Assembly (NCBI GenBank): GCA_045652965.1
Contig: JAZOLI010000032.1
Span: 1-6,533 of the forward strand
Origin: Scatosoma sp045652965
GTDB taxonomy: Bacteria > Bacillota > Clostridia > Christensenellales > Borkfalkiaceae
DNA length: 6,533 nucleotides
Direction: 5' to 3'
In this document: piece after piece, positions 1 through 6,352 of the stretch
Layout: each line of letters begins with the position of its first letter
Position numbering within the stretch: position 1 is the stretch's first letter
Program-made: the position numbers and the translations under genes
Notes under the pieces: model-generated
Databases searched by the model: none
Told to the model about the DNA's origin: nothing
The model's input: the letters and a program-made list of their open reading frames with translations, nothing else

Positions 1-230
1 AGTTCGGGTAAAATTTCTTCCACCGTCACGTCTTTGCCAACGATTTTCTCCTTGCCGTTTTCTTGCATGGTTTGTATCTCGTATGCTTGCGATTCGGGAT
101 TGCAACACCAGGCGCAATGCATATAACAACCCTTAAAAAAGACGATAGAACGTATCCCCGGTCCGTCGTGAATCGAGAAACGTTGTATGTTAAATATACG
201 TCCTTTCGTTTTGTATATGCTCATGTGCAC
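1..230 (-). CDS. Glycyl radical enzyme activase, radical SAM (N-terminal part, runs off left edge)
   Basis: This is the first 76 codons of a radical-SAM activating enzyme that would generate the glycyl radical on the dehydratase encoded just upstream. The N-terminus reads KGRIFNIQRFSIHDGPGIRS, the hallmark of pyruvate formate-lyase-activase-type proteins. It is followed by the CxxxCxxC cluster motif GCYMHCAWCCNPES (Cys35, Cys39, Cys42), which binds the [4Fe-4S] cluster and SAM. An extra Cys43 directly follows the motif. Only about 20 residues separate NPES from the GKDVTVEEIL segment, so the two-cluster ferredoxin insertion found in many activases of this family is absent. The chosen start is GTG at 230, 6 nt after AAAAGGA. 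An in-frame ATG at 224 is the alternative, but its spacing is a long 12 nt. The gap to the enzyme stop codon is 27 nt. The C-terminus lies outside the window. Confidence 0.92.
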   Translation of the reverse strand, partial: MHMSIYKTKGRIFNIQRFSIHDGPGIRSIVFFKGCYMHCAWCCNPESQAYEIQTMQENGKEKIVGKDVTVEEILPE

Positions 231-236
231 ATTTTA

Positions 237-243
237 TCCTTTT
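237..243 (-). promoter_or_regulatory. Ribosome binding site of the activase gene
   Basis: AAAAGGA lies 6 nt upstream of a GTG codon (230-228) and 12 nt upstream of an in-frame ATG (224-222). The spacing favours GTG, although family N-termini fit both. The sequence sits in the 27-nt gap after the dehydratase stop codon. Confidence 0.55.
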
Positions 244-257
244 AATCTTTTCGCTCT

Positions 258-2789
258 TTAAAAACCTTGCTCCGTGCGATTGATGATATCGTTTTGTAAG
301 GAGCGGGAAAGGGTTGTAAACAGCGCACTATATCCTGCCACTCGAACCACGAGCGTTTTATATTTTTCAGGGTGCGCTTGCGCATCTAACAGCGTTTCTT
401 TCGTGACCACGTTAAATTGCATATGCATACCCTTTTGATCGAAATAAGAGCGAATAAGAGCCACGAATTTCGTCAAGCCCGACATTCCCGAAAGAGCCGA
501 AGGGTGGAATTTTTGGTTTAACAGCGTGCCGTTGCTTGCCACGCATTGTTCGAGCCTTGCCACCGAATTTGCCGTTGCCGTAGGTCCTTTTTTATCCCTG
601 CCCGAAGCAGGGCCGATGCCGTCTGCAATCGGCGTATAAGCGAGTCTACCATCGGGAGTTGCGCCTGTTTGCGCCCCCAAAGGCACGTTCGCGGACACGG
701 GGTAGAGCCCAGCTTGGAACACGCCGCCACGGGGATTTTTATATTTCTCCACTTCTCTCGTGTACGAATTTGCAACGTCGCGTGCGAACATATCCGCTTC
801 GTAAATATCGTTGCCGTATTTGGGGCAAGTGTCGTCGATCAAACGTTTGATTCCTTGATATTTTTTCTTTTGTTCTTCCGTAAGATAGGAAGCGGAAGTG
901 ATTTCTTTATAAATTGCGCGAACGGTTTCTTCGTTGATGGTAATCCCTTGCGCCGCAAGCTCTTGCGCCACTTCCACTGTCTTTTTATCCGCCGCTTCTC
1001 CGCTTAAACCATAGCCAAAATTAGCTCTAAGCGCACTCTGAAGCTCGGAAAGCGTTATCTTTTTCTCGTCGAACACAAGCTGTTTTATCGCGAGCAAACC
1101 ATCGGTGTTGTTGGCAATACCAAAGCCCTGCGGACCTGTAAAGTTGTAGATCGCGCCACCTTCCTGCAAGGATTTACCACGCCCGATACAATCTTCTACC
1201 ATACACGATTGAAAAGGCAAAGGACAACGCGTAGCATGCGCCGTGTCGATTGCGTTGTTGGCGTTTACGAGCAATTTTATAAAATAGCTTTGTTGCGTTT
1301 TATAGGCGTCGTAAAATTCTTCAAACGTTTGCATATGCGCAACGTCGCCTGTCTTTGGTCCGATTTGCACGCCTTTATCCATGCCATTAGAGAACACGAG
1401 TTCCATAGGACGGCACATGTTGAAAAATGCCGCATCGTGCCAACCATCCGTTTTGCCGCCCTTTTGCGGCTCTACACAACCGATGATGCAATAGTCTCTC
1501 GCATCTTCCAGCGAAAGTCCCCTTGCCATAATGGAAGGAATGATGATTTCATCGTTATAATAAGCAGGCAAGCCCGTGCCTAATCTCGTGAGCGCCGCCG
1601 CCTTGACAAGGAGCGATTCGGGCGAGCCGTTCCATACGCGAATGGAAATGGAAGGTTGGGGCAAAGGCACGTGCATGGAAGCTTCCAAGCACATATACGA
1701 CAAATCGTTTGTGGCGTCTATGCCATATACGTTTTGACCGCCGACGATTAAATTTTGGAACATGCCGTAGCCTGCGAAACCATCCGCCGACACCGCATCG
1801 CGCACTTTATTGATATCGTTGAGTTTTACCCAAATGCAATCGATAAGCTCTTGCGCTTGTTCGTTCGTGATTGTGCCGCTTTCGATATCCTTTTTATAGA
1901 ATGGATACATATATTGATCGAAACGACCGGGCGAAATGGAATGTCCGCTCGATTCCATTTGAAGCAAAAGTTGCACAAACCAAAACGATTGACACGCTTC
2001 GTGGAAATCGGTTGCGCCGTATTCGGGAACGCGCGCGCAATTTTTTGCAATTTTTTCAAGCTCTTCTTTGCGAGAAGGATTGCTCTCCGTTTGCGCCTTT
2101 TCCATGGCAAGCTTTGCGTAGCGTTTCGCATAAGCAATCACCGCTTCACAGCTTTCTATCACCGCGTTTAAGAAATTGGTACGAGAAACGTATTCGGGAT
2201 CGCTAACATCAAGCGCCGACAATGCCGCTTTCGCTTCGTCAATAATGCCGCGATAGCCGATTTTAAGCACCTTTTCATAGTTGACGTTTACGTGTCCGAT
2301 ACCGTTATAAAAATAGTTCCCCGGTGTAAAAATGCCGTGTTTTACAAAGGCGTCGTAAGCTTCCTTTGCCATGTTTGACTTTGCCAGATCGCTCGTGGTT
2401 TTCCCCTTCCAATAGGGATATACCGCCCTTAAATCAGCTTTCGTTTTTTCACTGATATAGAAAGGATCGGCGGCACGCGTTTCCACCGTTTCAAATTCGG
2501 CTTCTAACCATTGGTAGGAATATTCGGGGAAAACTTGACAACCCCTAGGCGCTATGGTTGCGCTACCAACAATCAATTCCCCGTCGCGAATGACGATGGG
2601 GATATTTTTTAAAACGTGCGCAAACGCCGCGCTACGACGGCGAATAATAGGCAAATCTTCCGTCGCTTGATAGCTTTCCGTAATCAATTTTCCGCGTGCG
2701 GATTCAATCTCTGGCATATGCGCGTACAAGTCGTCGATCAATTTGTCGATTCTTGCGCTTTTTTCCAAAACGAATTTGATTGCTTCCAT
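258..2789 (-). CDS. Glycyl radical diol dehydratase (probably B12-independent propanediol dehydratase)
   Basis: This 843-residue signature enzyme has an N-terminal PFL-type domain and a C-terminal glycyl-radical domain. The thiyl-radical cysteine is Cys438 in GCVEPQKGGKTDGWHD, with the base Glu440. The radical glycine is Gly819 in VRVAGYS. Residues matching those of Clostridium butyricum glycerol dehydratase are present at the right spacings: His166 (GIGHVNV), His283-Ser284 (SSGHSISPG), Tyr341 and Asp452. Choline lyase CutC has Thr and Tyr 13 and 17 residues after its cysteine; here these are His451 and Phe455, which argues against a choline substrate. The length exceeds that of glycerol dehydratase (787) and fits microcompartment propanediol dehydratases, so 1,2-propanediol is the favoured but inferred substrate. 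No N-terminal encapsulation extension is seen. The start is ATG, 6 nt after AAGGA and 14 nt downstream of the PduT-like gene. Activation requires the adjacent activase. Confidence 0.95.
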   Translation of the reverse strand: MEAIKFVLEKSARIDKLIDDLYAHMPEIESARGKLITESYQATEDLPIIRRRSAAFAHVLKNIPIVIRDGELIVGSATIAPRGCQVFPEYSYQWLEAEFETVETRAADPFYISEKTKADLRAVYPYWKGKTTSDLAKSNMAKEAYDAFVKHGIFTPGNYFYNGIGHVNVNYEKVLKIGYRGIIDEAKAALSALDVSDPEYVSRTNFLNAVIESCEAVIAYAKRYAKLAMEKAQTESNPSRKEELEKIAKNCARVPEYGATDFHEACQSFWFVQLLLQMESSGHSISPGRFDQYMYPFYKKDIESGTITNEQAQELIDCIWVKLNDINKVRDAVSADGFAGYGMFQNLIVGGQNVYGIDATNDLSYMCLEASMHVPLPQPSISIRVWNGSPESLLVKAAALTRLGTGLPAYYNDEIIIPSIMARGLSLEDARDYCIIGCVEPQKGGKTDGWHDAAFFNMCRPMELVFSNGMDKGVQIGPKTGDVAHMQTFEEFYDAYKTQQSYFIKLLVNANNAIDTAHATRCPLPFQSCMVEDCIGRGKSLQEGGAIYNFTGPQGFGIANNTDGLLAIKQLVFDEKKITLSELQSALRANFGYGLSGEAADKKTVEVAQELAAQGITINEETVRAIYKEITSASYLTEEQKKKYQGIKRLIDDTCPKYGNDIYEADMFARDVANSYTREVEKYKNPRGGVFQAGLYPVSANVPLGAQTGATPDGRLAYTPIADGIGPASGRDKKGPTATANSVARLEQCVASNGTLLNQKFHPSALSGMSGLTKFVALIRSYFDQKGMHMQFNVVTKETLLDAQAHPEKYKTLVVRVAGYSALFTTLSRSLQNDIINRTEQGF

Positions 2790-2803
2790 AGTTTTTCCTT
2801 ATT

Positions 2804-3349
2804 TTACATCTGTTCCCAAAGATCTTCGTGCGGCGATGCGATCACCGAATAGGAAGAAAGTTGCCCCGATTCTTTTGCGTAATTTGCCGCCGCTTCTACT
2901 GCTGCGGTCACGTCGCCCACTTCACCCGTGATCATAAACACGCCTTTTCCGCCCATACCGCGCGAAACGCGAAGATCGTAAATTTCCACTCTTGCCGTTT
3001 TCACCGCAACGTCGGCAGCTTTAATCGCCGTTGCAGCGGAGAAAGTTTCCACTAAGCCCAAAGAGCCTTTTTTAGACGTCGTTTGCGTGCCGAATAACGC
3101 CGTGATCACTTGTTCGTCGATTCTACCCATCAACGAGCTATCGATCACGTAGCCGTCAAATTTCGCGCGAACGTGCTCCACCGCCGCTTGAACGTTGGAA
3201 ATCGAACCCGTTAAAATAATTTCATATTTCCCAGGGCAAGCAGGGTGCGCGGAGACCATTTCTACGCCTGCGCTTTTCAGCGCGGCATCCGTTGCTTCTA
3301 CGCCCTTTGGAATACTTTTTAATTCTATAACACCTACCGACTTAAACAT
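2804..3349 (-). CDS. pduT: PduT-like tandem-domain BMC shell protein (BMC-T) with probable [4Fe-4S] pore site
   Basis: This 181-residue protein has two BMC domains, roughly residues 1-90 and 95-181, and would form a pseudohexameric trimer in the shell facet. Domain 1 begins FKSVGVIELKSIPKG. Domain 2 begins LGLVETFSAATAIKAADVAVK and ends with IASPHEDLWEQM, close to the PduT C-terminus. Cys38 in ACPGKY falls at the same position and in the same CPGK context as the Salmonella PduT cysteine that holds a [4Fe-4S] cluster at the three-fold pore. By family knowledge this gives a route for electrons across the shell, with PduS as the likely partner. Its gene lies directly upstream, separated by 1 nt. 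The RBS AAGG lies inside the end of the PduS gene, 9 nt before the ATG. The dehydratase follows 14 nt downstream. Confidence 0.93.
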   Translation of the reverse strand: MFKSVGVIELKSIPKGVEATDAALKSAGVEMVSAHPACPGKYEIILTGSISNVQAAVEHVRAKFDGYVIDSSLMGRIDEQVITALFGTQTTSKKGSLGLVETFSAATAIKAADVAVKTARVEIYDLRVSRGMGGKGVFMITGEVGDVTAAVEAAANYAKESGQLSSYSVIASPHEDLWEQM

Positions 3350-3350
3350 G

Positions 3351-4670
3351 TTAATTTACCTTATCTATTCTTATTTTCTCGCCATTTACTGCCGTCACCA
3401 CACCCGCAATGCTTGCGTGCTGGGGAATGGACAATCCGTTTACGCTATCGGCAATTAAATCGCCAACGTTCACTTTCGTTCCTTCCTTTACGCTTGCCAC
3501 GCTCGGCGCGCCGATGTGTTGTCTTAAAGCGATCTCTACCCGCTCAAACTGCTTGTTATCGCCTTTAAATGCGGGCAATTTATCAAATTTTGCAACGCCC
3601 AACACACTCGCCCAGCGCTCGGACGGAATCATGCGATATTCGCGCTCGTTCGCCACTTTCACGTCGGTTGTTCCAACAAAACGCATGCCTTTTTTGGCAA
3701 GCATAGCCTTATATTCGTTGATGACGGCTCTTGGTGAAATGCCTTGACAACAAGCTAGCGTTTCACACACGCCGCAACCACAACAAAGGGTGGCTGCAAG
3801 CACCATGTCGGGCATTATTTTCGCCGCGCCCTTTGCCGTTCGCACCATTTTATGCGGCTCTAACGGATAGCCAAGCAAGCCCCTTGGGCACAAATCGGTG
3901 CAACGCGTACATTGACAACACGCCGTTTCCGCGCGCGCAATCGATTTTTCCCCGTCTAAAAGCTTGCTCTCCACCGCAGGCGACGATTCGGGGAGTATGA
4001 GCAGCCCTTTCGTCGTTTTGCTCACGACCGCGGTGAGCGGATTTATAATTTTTCCCATGGAAGGTCCGCCGTCTAACACGACGTGCCCTTCGGGGATTGT
4101 AATCGAATTTTTTTCAAAAAGTTCGGCAATCGACGTTCCTATCGGCACTCTTGTCACGATAGGGTTTGCTATATTTCCCCCGATTGTCAACCATTTCATG
4201 GTCACAGGCGCGGAAAATTTCATTGCCGCCGCCACGTTATAAAGCGTTTCAACGTTATACACGATAACGCCTGCCGTGATGGGTAAATTTCCAGGACGAA
4301 CAATTCTTCCCGTTGCTTGATAAATCAAGCTGATTTCATCGCCCATTGGATACACGTCGGGAAGCACTTTCAAGCGTATGTTTTCCGCAAGAAGCGTGCT
4401 ATTGACAAGCGACAACCTTTTCGCCGTGTGCGCTTTTATGCAAAGCAACGCAGACGGAATCCCACCTTGCTTTAAAATAGCTTGAATGCCGTCTATCACC
4501 ATCGGCATTTCGCGAAGCAAAATATAATAATCGGTATAGAGCAAAGGCTCGCATTCCGCGCCGTTGACAACGAGCAAATCAGCCCCTTGCGCGAGCTTCG
4601 CGTAAGCGGGAAAACCTGCGCCACCTGCGCCAACGATTCCTGCATTTTTTAATGCTTCCTTAAAATCCAT
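3351..4670 (-). CDS. pduS: PduS/RnfC-like flavin and iron-sulfur oxidoreductase
   Basis: This is a 439-residue homologue of PduS, the microcompartment cobalamin reductase family related to RnfC and the NADH-binding Nqo1 subunit. Near the N-terminus are the Gly-rich VGAGGAGFPAYAKL segment and NGAECEPLLYTD, expected for the FMN/NADH fold. Two ferredoxin-like motifs follow: Cys251-Cys254-Cys257-Cys261 (CxxCxxCxxxCP) and Cys296-Cys299-Cys302-Cys307. A C-terminal SLBB/biotinyl-like part contains VNVGDLIADSVNG. The reading frame extends to TTG at 4676, but AGGA at 4681-4678 is only 1 nt from TTG and 7 nt from the ATG at 4670, so ATG is chosen. The gene ends 1 nt before the PduT-like shell gene, suggesting paired expression. 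Because the dehydratase needs no B12, the role may be NADH oxidation or electron delivery to the activase or across the shell instead of cobalamin reduction; that role is an inference. Confidence 0.9.
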   Translation of the reverse strand: MDFKEALKNAGIVGAGGAGFPAYAKLAQGADLLVVNGAECEPLLYTDYYILLREMPMVIDGIQAILKQGGIPSALLCIKAHTAKRLSLVNSTLLAENIRLKVLPDVYPMGDEISLIYQATGRIVRPGNLPITAGVIVYNVETLYNVAAAMKFSAPVTMKWLTIGGNIANPIVTRVPIGTSIAELFEKNSITIPEGHVVLDGGPSMGKIINPLTAVVSKTTKGLLILPESSPAVESKLLDGEKSIARAETACCQCTRCTDLCPRGLLGYPLEPHKMVRTAKGAAKIMPDMVLAATLCCGCGVCETLACCQGISPRAVINEYKAMLAKKGMRFVGTTDVKVANEREYRMIPSERWASVLGVAKFDKLPAFKGDNKQFERVEIALRQHIGAPSVASVKEGTKVNVGDLIADSVNGLSIPQHASIAGVVTAVNGEKIRIDKVN

Positions 4671-4677
4671 ACCCAAT

Positions 4678-4681
4678 TCCT
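4678..4681 (-). promoter_or_regulatory. Ribosome binding site that decides the PduS-like start
   Basis: AGGA sits 7 nt upstream of the ATG at 4670-4668 and only 1 nt upstream of the in-frame TTG at 4676-4674. The shorter ATG-initiated protein (MDFKEAL...) is therefore favoured. Confidence 0.6.
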
Positions 4682-4707
4682 ATCGTTCGTTCTATGCTAA
4701 AAAACGT

Positions 4708-4956
4708 TTAGTCTACAATACCTACAATCACTGCATCGCAGGGCGTTTGCGTATTGTTAAGCGCTAAACGCGCGGAACTACCCGTGGTGATAAGCACCGT
4801 TTCACCGATACCTGCCCCTACGCTATCTACCGCGATTAAAAATTCACCTGTCAACTCGTTGTTTTTGATAAGCTCCACTTCCATGAATTTCGAGCCTACC
4901 AAAGCATCTTGCTTTCTCGTGGAAACGATGTTCCCCCTGATAATACCTTTTAACAC
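4708..4956 (-). CDS. EutN/CcmL-family BMC vertex protein (BMC-P pentamer)
   Basis: This 82-residue single-domain protein begins LKGIIRGNIVSTRKQDALVGSK and contains the GEFLIAVDSVGAGIGETVLITTGSSAR core typical of EutN, CcmL and PduN. These proteins form pentamers that cap the twelve vertices of the shell, and usually only one or two copies occur per locus. The length is normal to slightly short for the family. The start is GTG at 4956, set by a strong AAGGAG at 4969-4964 with a 7-nt spacer. That RBS overlaps the last codons and the stop codon of pduL, so translation of the two is probably coupled. A 37-nt gap precedes the PduS-like start. No odd residues were noticed. Confidence 0.93.
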   Translation of the reverse strand: MLKGIIRGNIVSTRKQDALVGSKFMEVELIKNNELTGEFLIAVDSVGAGIGETVLITTGSSARLALNNTQTPCDAVIVGIVD

Positions 4957-4960
4957 TTTT

Positions 4961-5614
4961 TCACTCCTTAACGATTTCTACCTTGCAACCGTTCCCAATC
5001 CCCGTTGCATTTGCATCATCCGTATCAACGTGCATTTCCAAACGGAAATCGGGGCTAACACGAACTTGTACGTCATACCATCTCGTGCGGCGTTTGCCTT
5101 TCACGTCTACAATCACGAAATCCCCGTCTTTTACGTTAAATTTAACGGCATCCGACGGCGACATATGGATATGCCTATTGGCGATGATGCATCCTTCGTC
5201 TAAACGTACCGCGCCCTTAGGACCAATAATCGTGATGCCTGCCGAGCCCGTTAAATTGCCTGATTCACGCACGGGCGGCTTTACTTTTAACACGTAGGAA
5301 TCGGTTGCGGAAATTTCCACTTGCGATTTGCTTCTAAGCGGGCCTAACACGCGCACGTTTTCAATCGGGCGCAAAGAAGAACCGACAATTGTCAACAATT
5401 CTTTGCAAGCGTATTGTCCAGGTTGCGATAAATCCTTGAAAGGAGTGAGCTCATACCCCTTTCCAAACAACGTTTCCAAATCCGCTTTATTTAAGTGAAT
5501 ATGTCTATTCGACACGCCCACGGGTACGTCGTTTCCAGATGAAACGCCGCCGCTTTCCATGTCGATTAGAATTTTTTTGACCATTGCCGCAATTTGCGCG
5601 CTTGAAACTTCCAT
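4961..5614 (-). CDS. pduL: Phosphate propanoyltransferase PduL (microcompartment phosphotransacylase)
   Basis: This 217-residue PduL converts acyl-CoA and phosphate to acyl-phosphate, recycling CoA inside the compartment and feeding ATP formation by a kinase not seen here. Both diagnostic metal-binding repeats are present: VSNRHIHL (His38, His40) and IANRHIHM (His148, His150). GQYACKE (about residues 67-72) and LEMHVDTDDANA (about 192-203) are also present and belong to the conserved PduL fold. The first 20 residues, EVSSAQIAAMVKKILIDME, form a predicted amphipathic helix joined by a Gly/Ser-rich linker. This is the usual form of an encapsulation peptide and argues for a lumen location. The ATG start is preceded by AAAAGG with a 7-nt spacer. 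It is the first gene after the hairpin-bearing gap, and its TGA overlaps the RBS of the vertex-protein gene. Confidence 0.96.
   Translation of the reverse strand: MEVSSAQIAAMVKKILIDMESGGVSSGNDVPVGVSNRHIHLNKADLETLFGKGYELTPFKDLSQPGQYACKELLTIVGSSLRPIENVRVLGPLRSKSQVEISATDSYVLKVKPPVRESGNLTGSAGITIIGPKGAVRLDEGCIIANRHIHMSPSDAVKFNVKDGDFVIVDVKGKRRTRWYDVQVRVSPDFRLEMHVDTDDANATGIGNGCKVEIVKE
4964..4969 (-). promoter_or_regulatory. RBS within the pduL stop region, sets the GTG start of BMC-P
   Basis: AAGGAG overlaps the last lysine and glutamate codons of pduL, directly before its TGA, and lies 7 nt before the GTG start at 4956. The arrangement implies translational coupling of pduL and the vertex-protein gene. 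Confidence 0.7.
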
Positions 5615-5639
5615 GCTCTTACCTTTTCCTATCCAAAGA

Positions 5640-5654
5640 CGGCAAAATGCCGCT
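5640..5654. other. Small hairpin beside an A/T-rich tract
   Basis: CGGCA and TGCCG (5640-5644 and 5648-5652) form a 5-bp stem with a 3-nt loop. On the plus strand a T-rich tract (5654-5670) follows, resembling a weak terminator against antisense transcription. On the coding strand the A-rich tract comes first and the hairpin lies just upstream of the pduL RBS. The function is uncertain. Confidence 0.3.
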
Positions 5655-5676
5655 TTTTTGTTTGTTTTTTGTGTCG

Positions 5677-5723
5677 AAAAACCCCCGTAATACCTAAAAC
5701 GAATTTTAGGTATTACGGTTTTT
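5677..5723 (-). terminator. Strong UUCG-capped hairpin, intra-operon terminator or attenuator
   Basis: A perfect 15-bp stem (5718-5704 with 5699-5685) is closed by the four-base loop TTCG on the coding strand. GGG and a run of five T follow (5681-5677), and five A precede the stem (5723-5719). The sequence resembles a rho-independent terminator 17 nt after the BMC-H stop codon. On the plus strand the stem is followed directly by TTTTTC, so it could act in both directions. Its place between abundant shell genes and less abundant enzyme genes fits partial termination or an mRNA 3'-end stabiliser. No clear new promoter is visible between it and pduL. Confidence 0.75.
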
Positions 5724-5740
5724 CTATTCCTTTGCTAAAC

Positions 5741-6016
5741 TTATTTGATGCTAGGAAGAAGTTTTTCAACGTCTGCGTGGGGTCTGGGAATTACGTGCGT
5801 TGCGATCACTTCGCCAAGAGCCGTCGCTGCTGCCGTGCCTGCTTCTACTGCCGCTTTCACTGCGCCTACGTCGCCTCTTACCATTACGCTTACCAAACCG
5901 CTACCGATCTTTTCGCTACCGATCAAAACTACGTTTGCTGCCTTTACCATTGCATCCGCTGCTTCGATTGCCGCTACGAGACCTCTCGTTTCTACCATGC
6001 CTAATGCTTCCATCAT
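5741..6016 (-). CDS. Canonical BMC-H hexameric shell protein (PduA/PduJ/EutM type)
   Basis: This 91-residue single BMC domain (Pf00936 type) would form hexamers that tile the shell facets and let substrate pass through the central pore. The sequence MEALGMVETRGLVAAIEAADAM is typical of the family. The pore loop is KIGSG (residues 36-40), the small-residue Gly-Ser-Gly type of PduA and EutM, followed by VMVRGDVGAVKAAVEAG and the C-terminal HVIPRPHADVEKLLP. The ATG at 6016 is preceded by AAGGAG (6032-6027) with a 10-nt spacer; a second ATG follows immediately. It is the last of at least three BMC-H genes before the hairpin. Its 3' half is nearly identical in DNA to the gene remnant at 6387-6533, indicating recent duplication or gene conversion. 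Confidence 0.97.
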   Translation of the reverse strand: MMEALGMVETRGLVAAIEAADAMVKAANVVLIGSEKIGSGLVSVMVRGDVGAVKAAVEAGTAAATALGEVIATHVIPRPHADVEKLLPSIK

Positions 6017-6026
6017 TGTTTTTGTT

Positions 6027-6032
6027 CTCCTT
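6027..6032 (-). promoter_or_regulatory. Ribosome binding site of the canonical BMC-H gene
   Basis: AAGGAG lies 10 nt before the first ATG of a tandem ATG-ATG. The spacing favours the first codon. A small GAAA-loop hairpin (AAGC/GCTT, 6043-6054) lies just upstream in the 49-nt intergenic gap; it is too short to count as a terminator. Confidence 0.55.
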
Positions 6033-6065
6033 TTTTTTATTAAAGCTTTCGCTTCGATTTCTTGT

Positions 6066-6338
6066 TTAGCCCGTCGTTAAAAATTTCATAACGTCGGGGT
6101 GTGGACGTGCGATCACTTCGCACACTTTTACGTTGCCGACTTCCGCCGCCGCTGCCGCGCCTGCTTGCAAAGCCGCCGTTACCGCCGACACTTCGCCTTC
6201 GTCAACTACCGTCACCAAACGACCGCCAAGCCGTTTTTCTACGTGGATAAGCTTTACGTCCGCCGCTTTTACCATGGCATCAAGCCCAACGATTGCGGTG
6301 ACCATAGCTTGTACTTCGAGTAACGCTATAGCTTTCAT
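6066..6338 (-). CDS. Divergent BMC-H shell protein with altered pore loop
   Basis: This 90-residue BMC-H protein begins KAIALLEVQAMVTAIVGLDA and keeps the AMVKAADVKL helix and the C-terminal CEVIARPHPDVMKFL. It therefore has the full fold but is clearly different from its neighbour. The pore loop is KRLGGR (residues 35-40) in place of KIGSG. It is one residue longer and carries arginines, and the strand after it has an acidic VVDEGEVSAV. A charged pore suggests different permeability or a specialised facet position; this is an inference from pore positions in known hexamers. An Ala-rich stretch (about residues 56-66) replaces the usual helix surface. The ATG is preceded by AGGAGG with a 6-nt spacer, the best RBS in the window. 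It lies between the two near-identical BMC-H copies. Confidence 0.94.
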   Translation of the reverse strand: MKAIALLEVQAMVTAIVGLDAMVKAADVKLIHVEKRLGGRLVTVVDEGEVSAVTAALQAGAAAAAEVGNVKVCEVIARPHPDVMKFLTTG

Positions 6339-6344
6339 TGTTTG

Positions 6345-6350
6345 CCTCCT
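6345..6350 (-). promoter_or_regulatory. Consensus RBS of the divergent BMC-H gene
   Basis: AGGAGG with a 6-nt spacer to ATG is the closest to consensus in the window and predicts high expression of this shell subunit. It lies directly downstream of an AT-rich inverted repeat. Confidence 0.7.
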
Positions 6351-6352
6351 GC

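Noticed and set aside
63..245. Plus-strand open frame of 60 codons at the left edge
   Set aside because: The opposite strand encodes the radical-SAM activase N-terminus with a clear CxxxCxxC motif, so this frame is a shadow.
546..1007. Plus-strand open frame of 153 codons opposite the dehydratase gene
   Set aside because: It lies fully antisense to a well-supported enzyme, is rich in Cys, Arg and Phe in the manner of a reverse-frame shadow, and has no recognisable domain.
4671..4676. TTG start extending the PduS-like protein by two residues
   Set aside because: The AGGA motif is only 1 nt from TTG but 7 nt from the ATG at 4670.
6043..6054. Small AAGC/GCTT hairpin with GAAA loop between two BMC-H genes as a terminator
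   Set aside because: The stem is only 4 bp and the coding strand has an A run, not a T run, after it.
5745..6080. Plus-strand open frames opposite the BMC-H genes, with Ala-, Leu- and Ser-rich translations resembling membrane segments
   Set aside because: They are antisense to Ala/Val-rich shell proteins, which produces apparent hydrophobicity. They have no ribosome binding site logic or domain.
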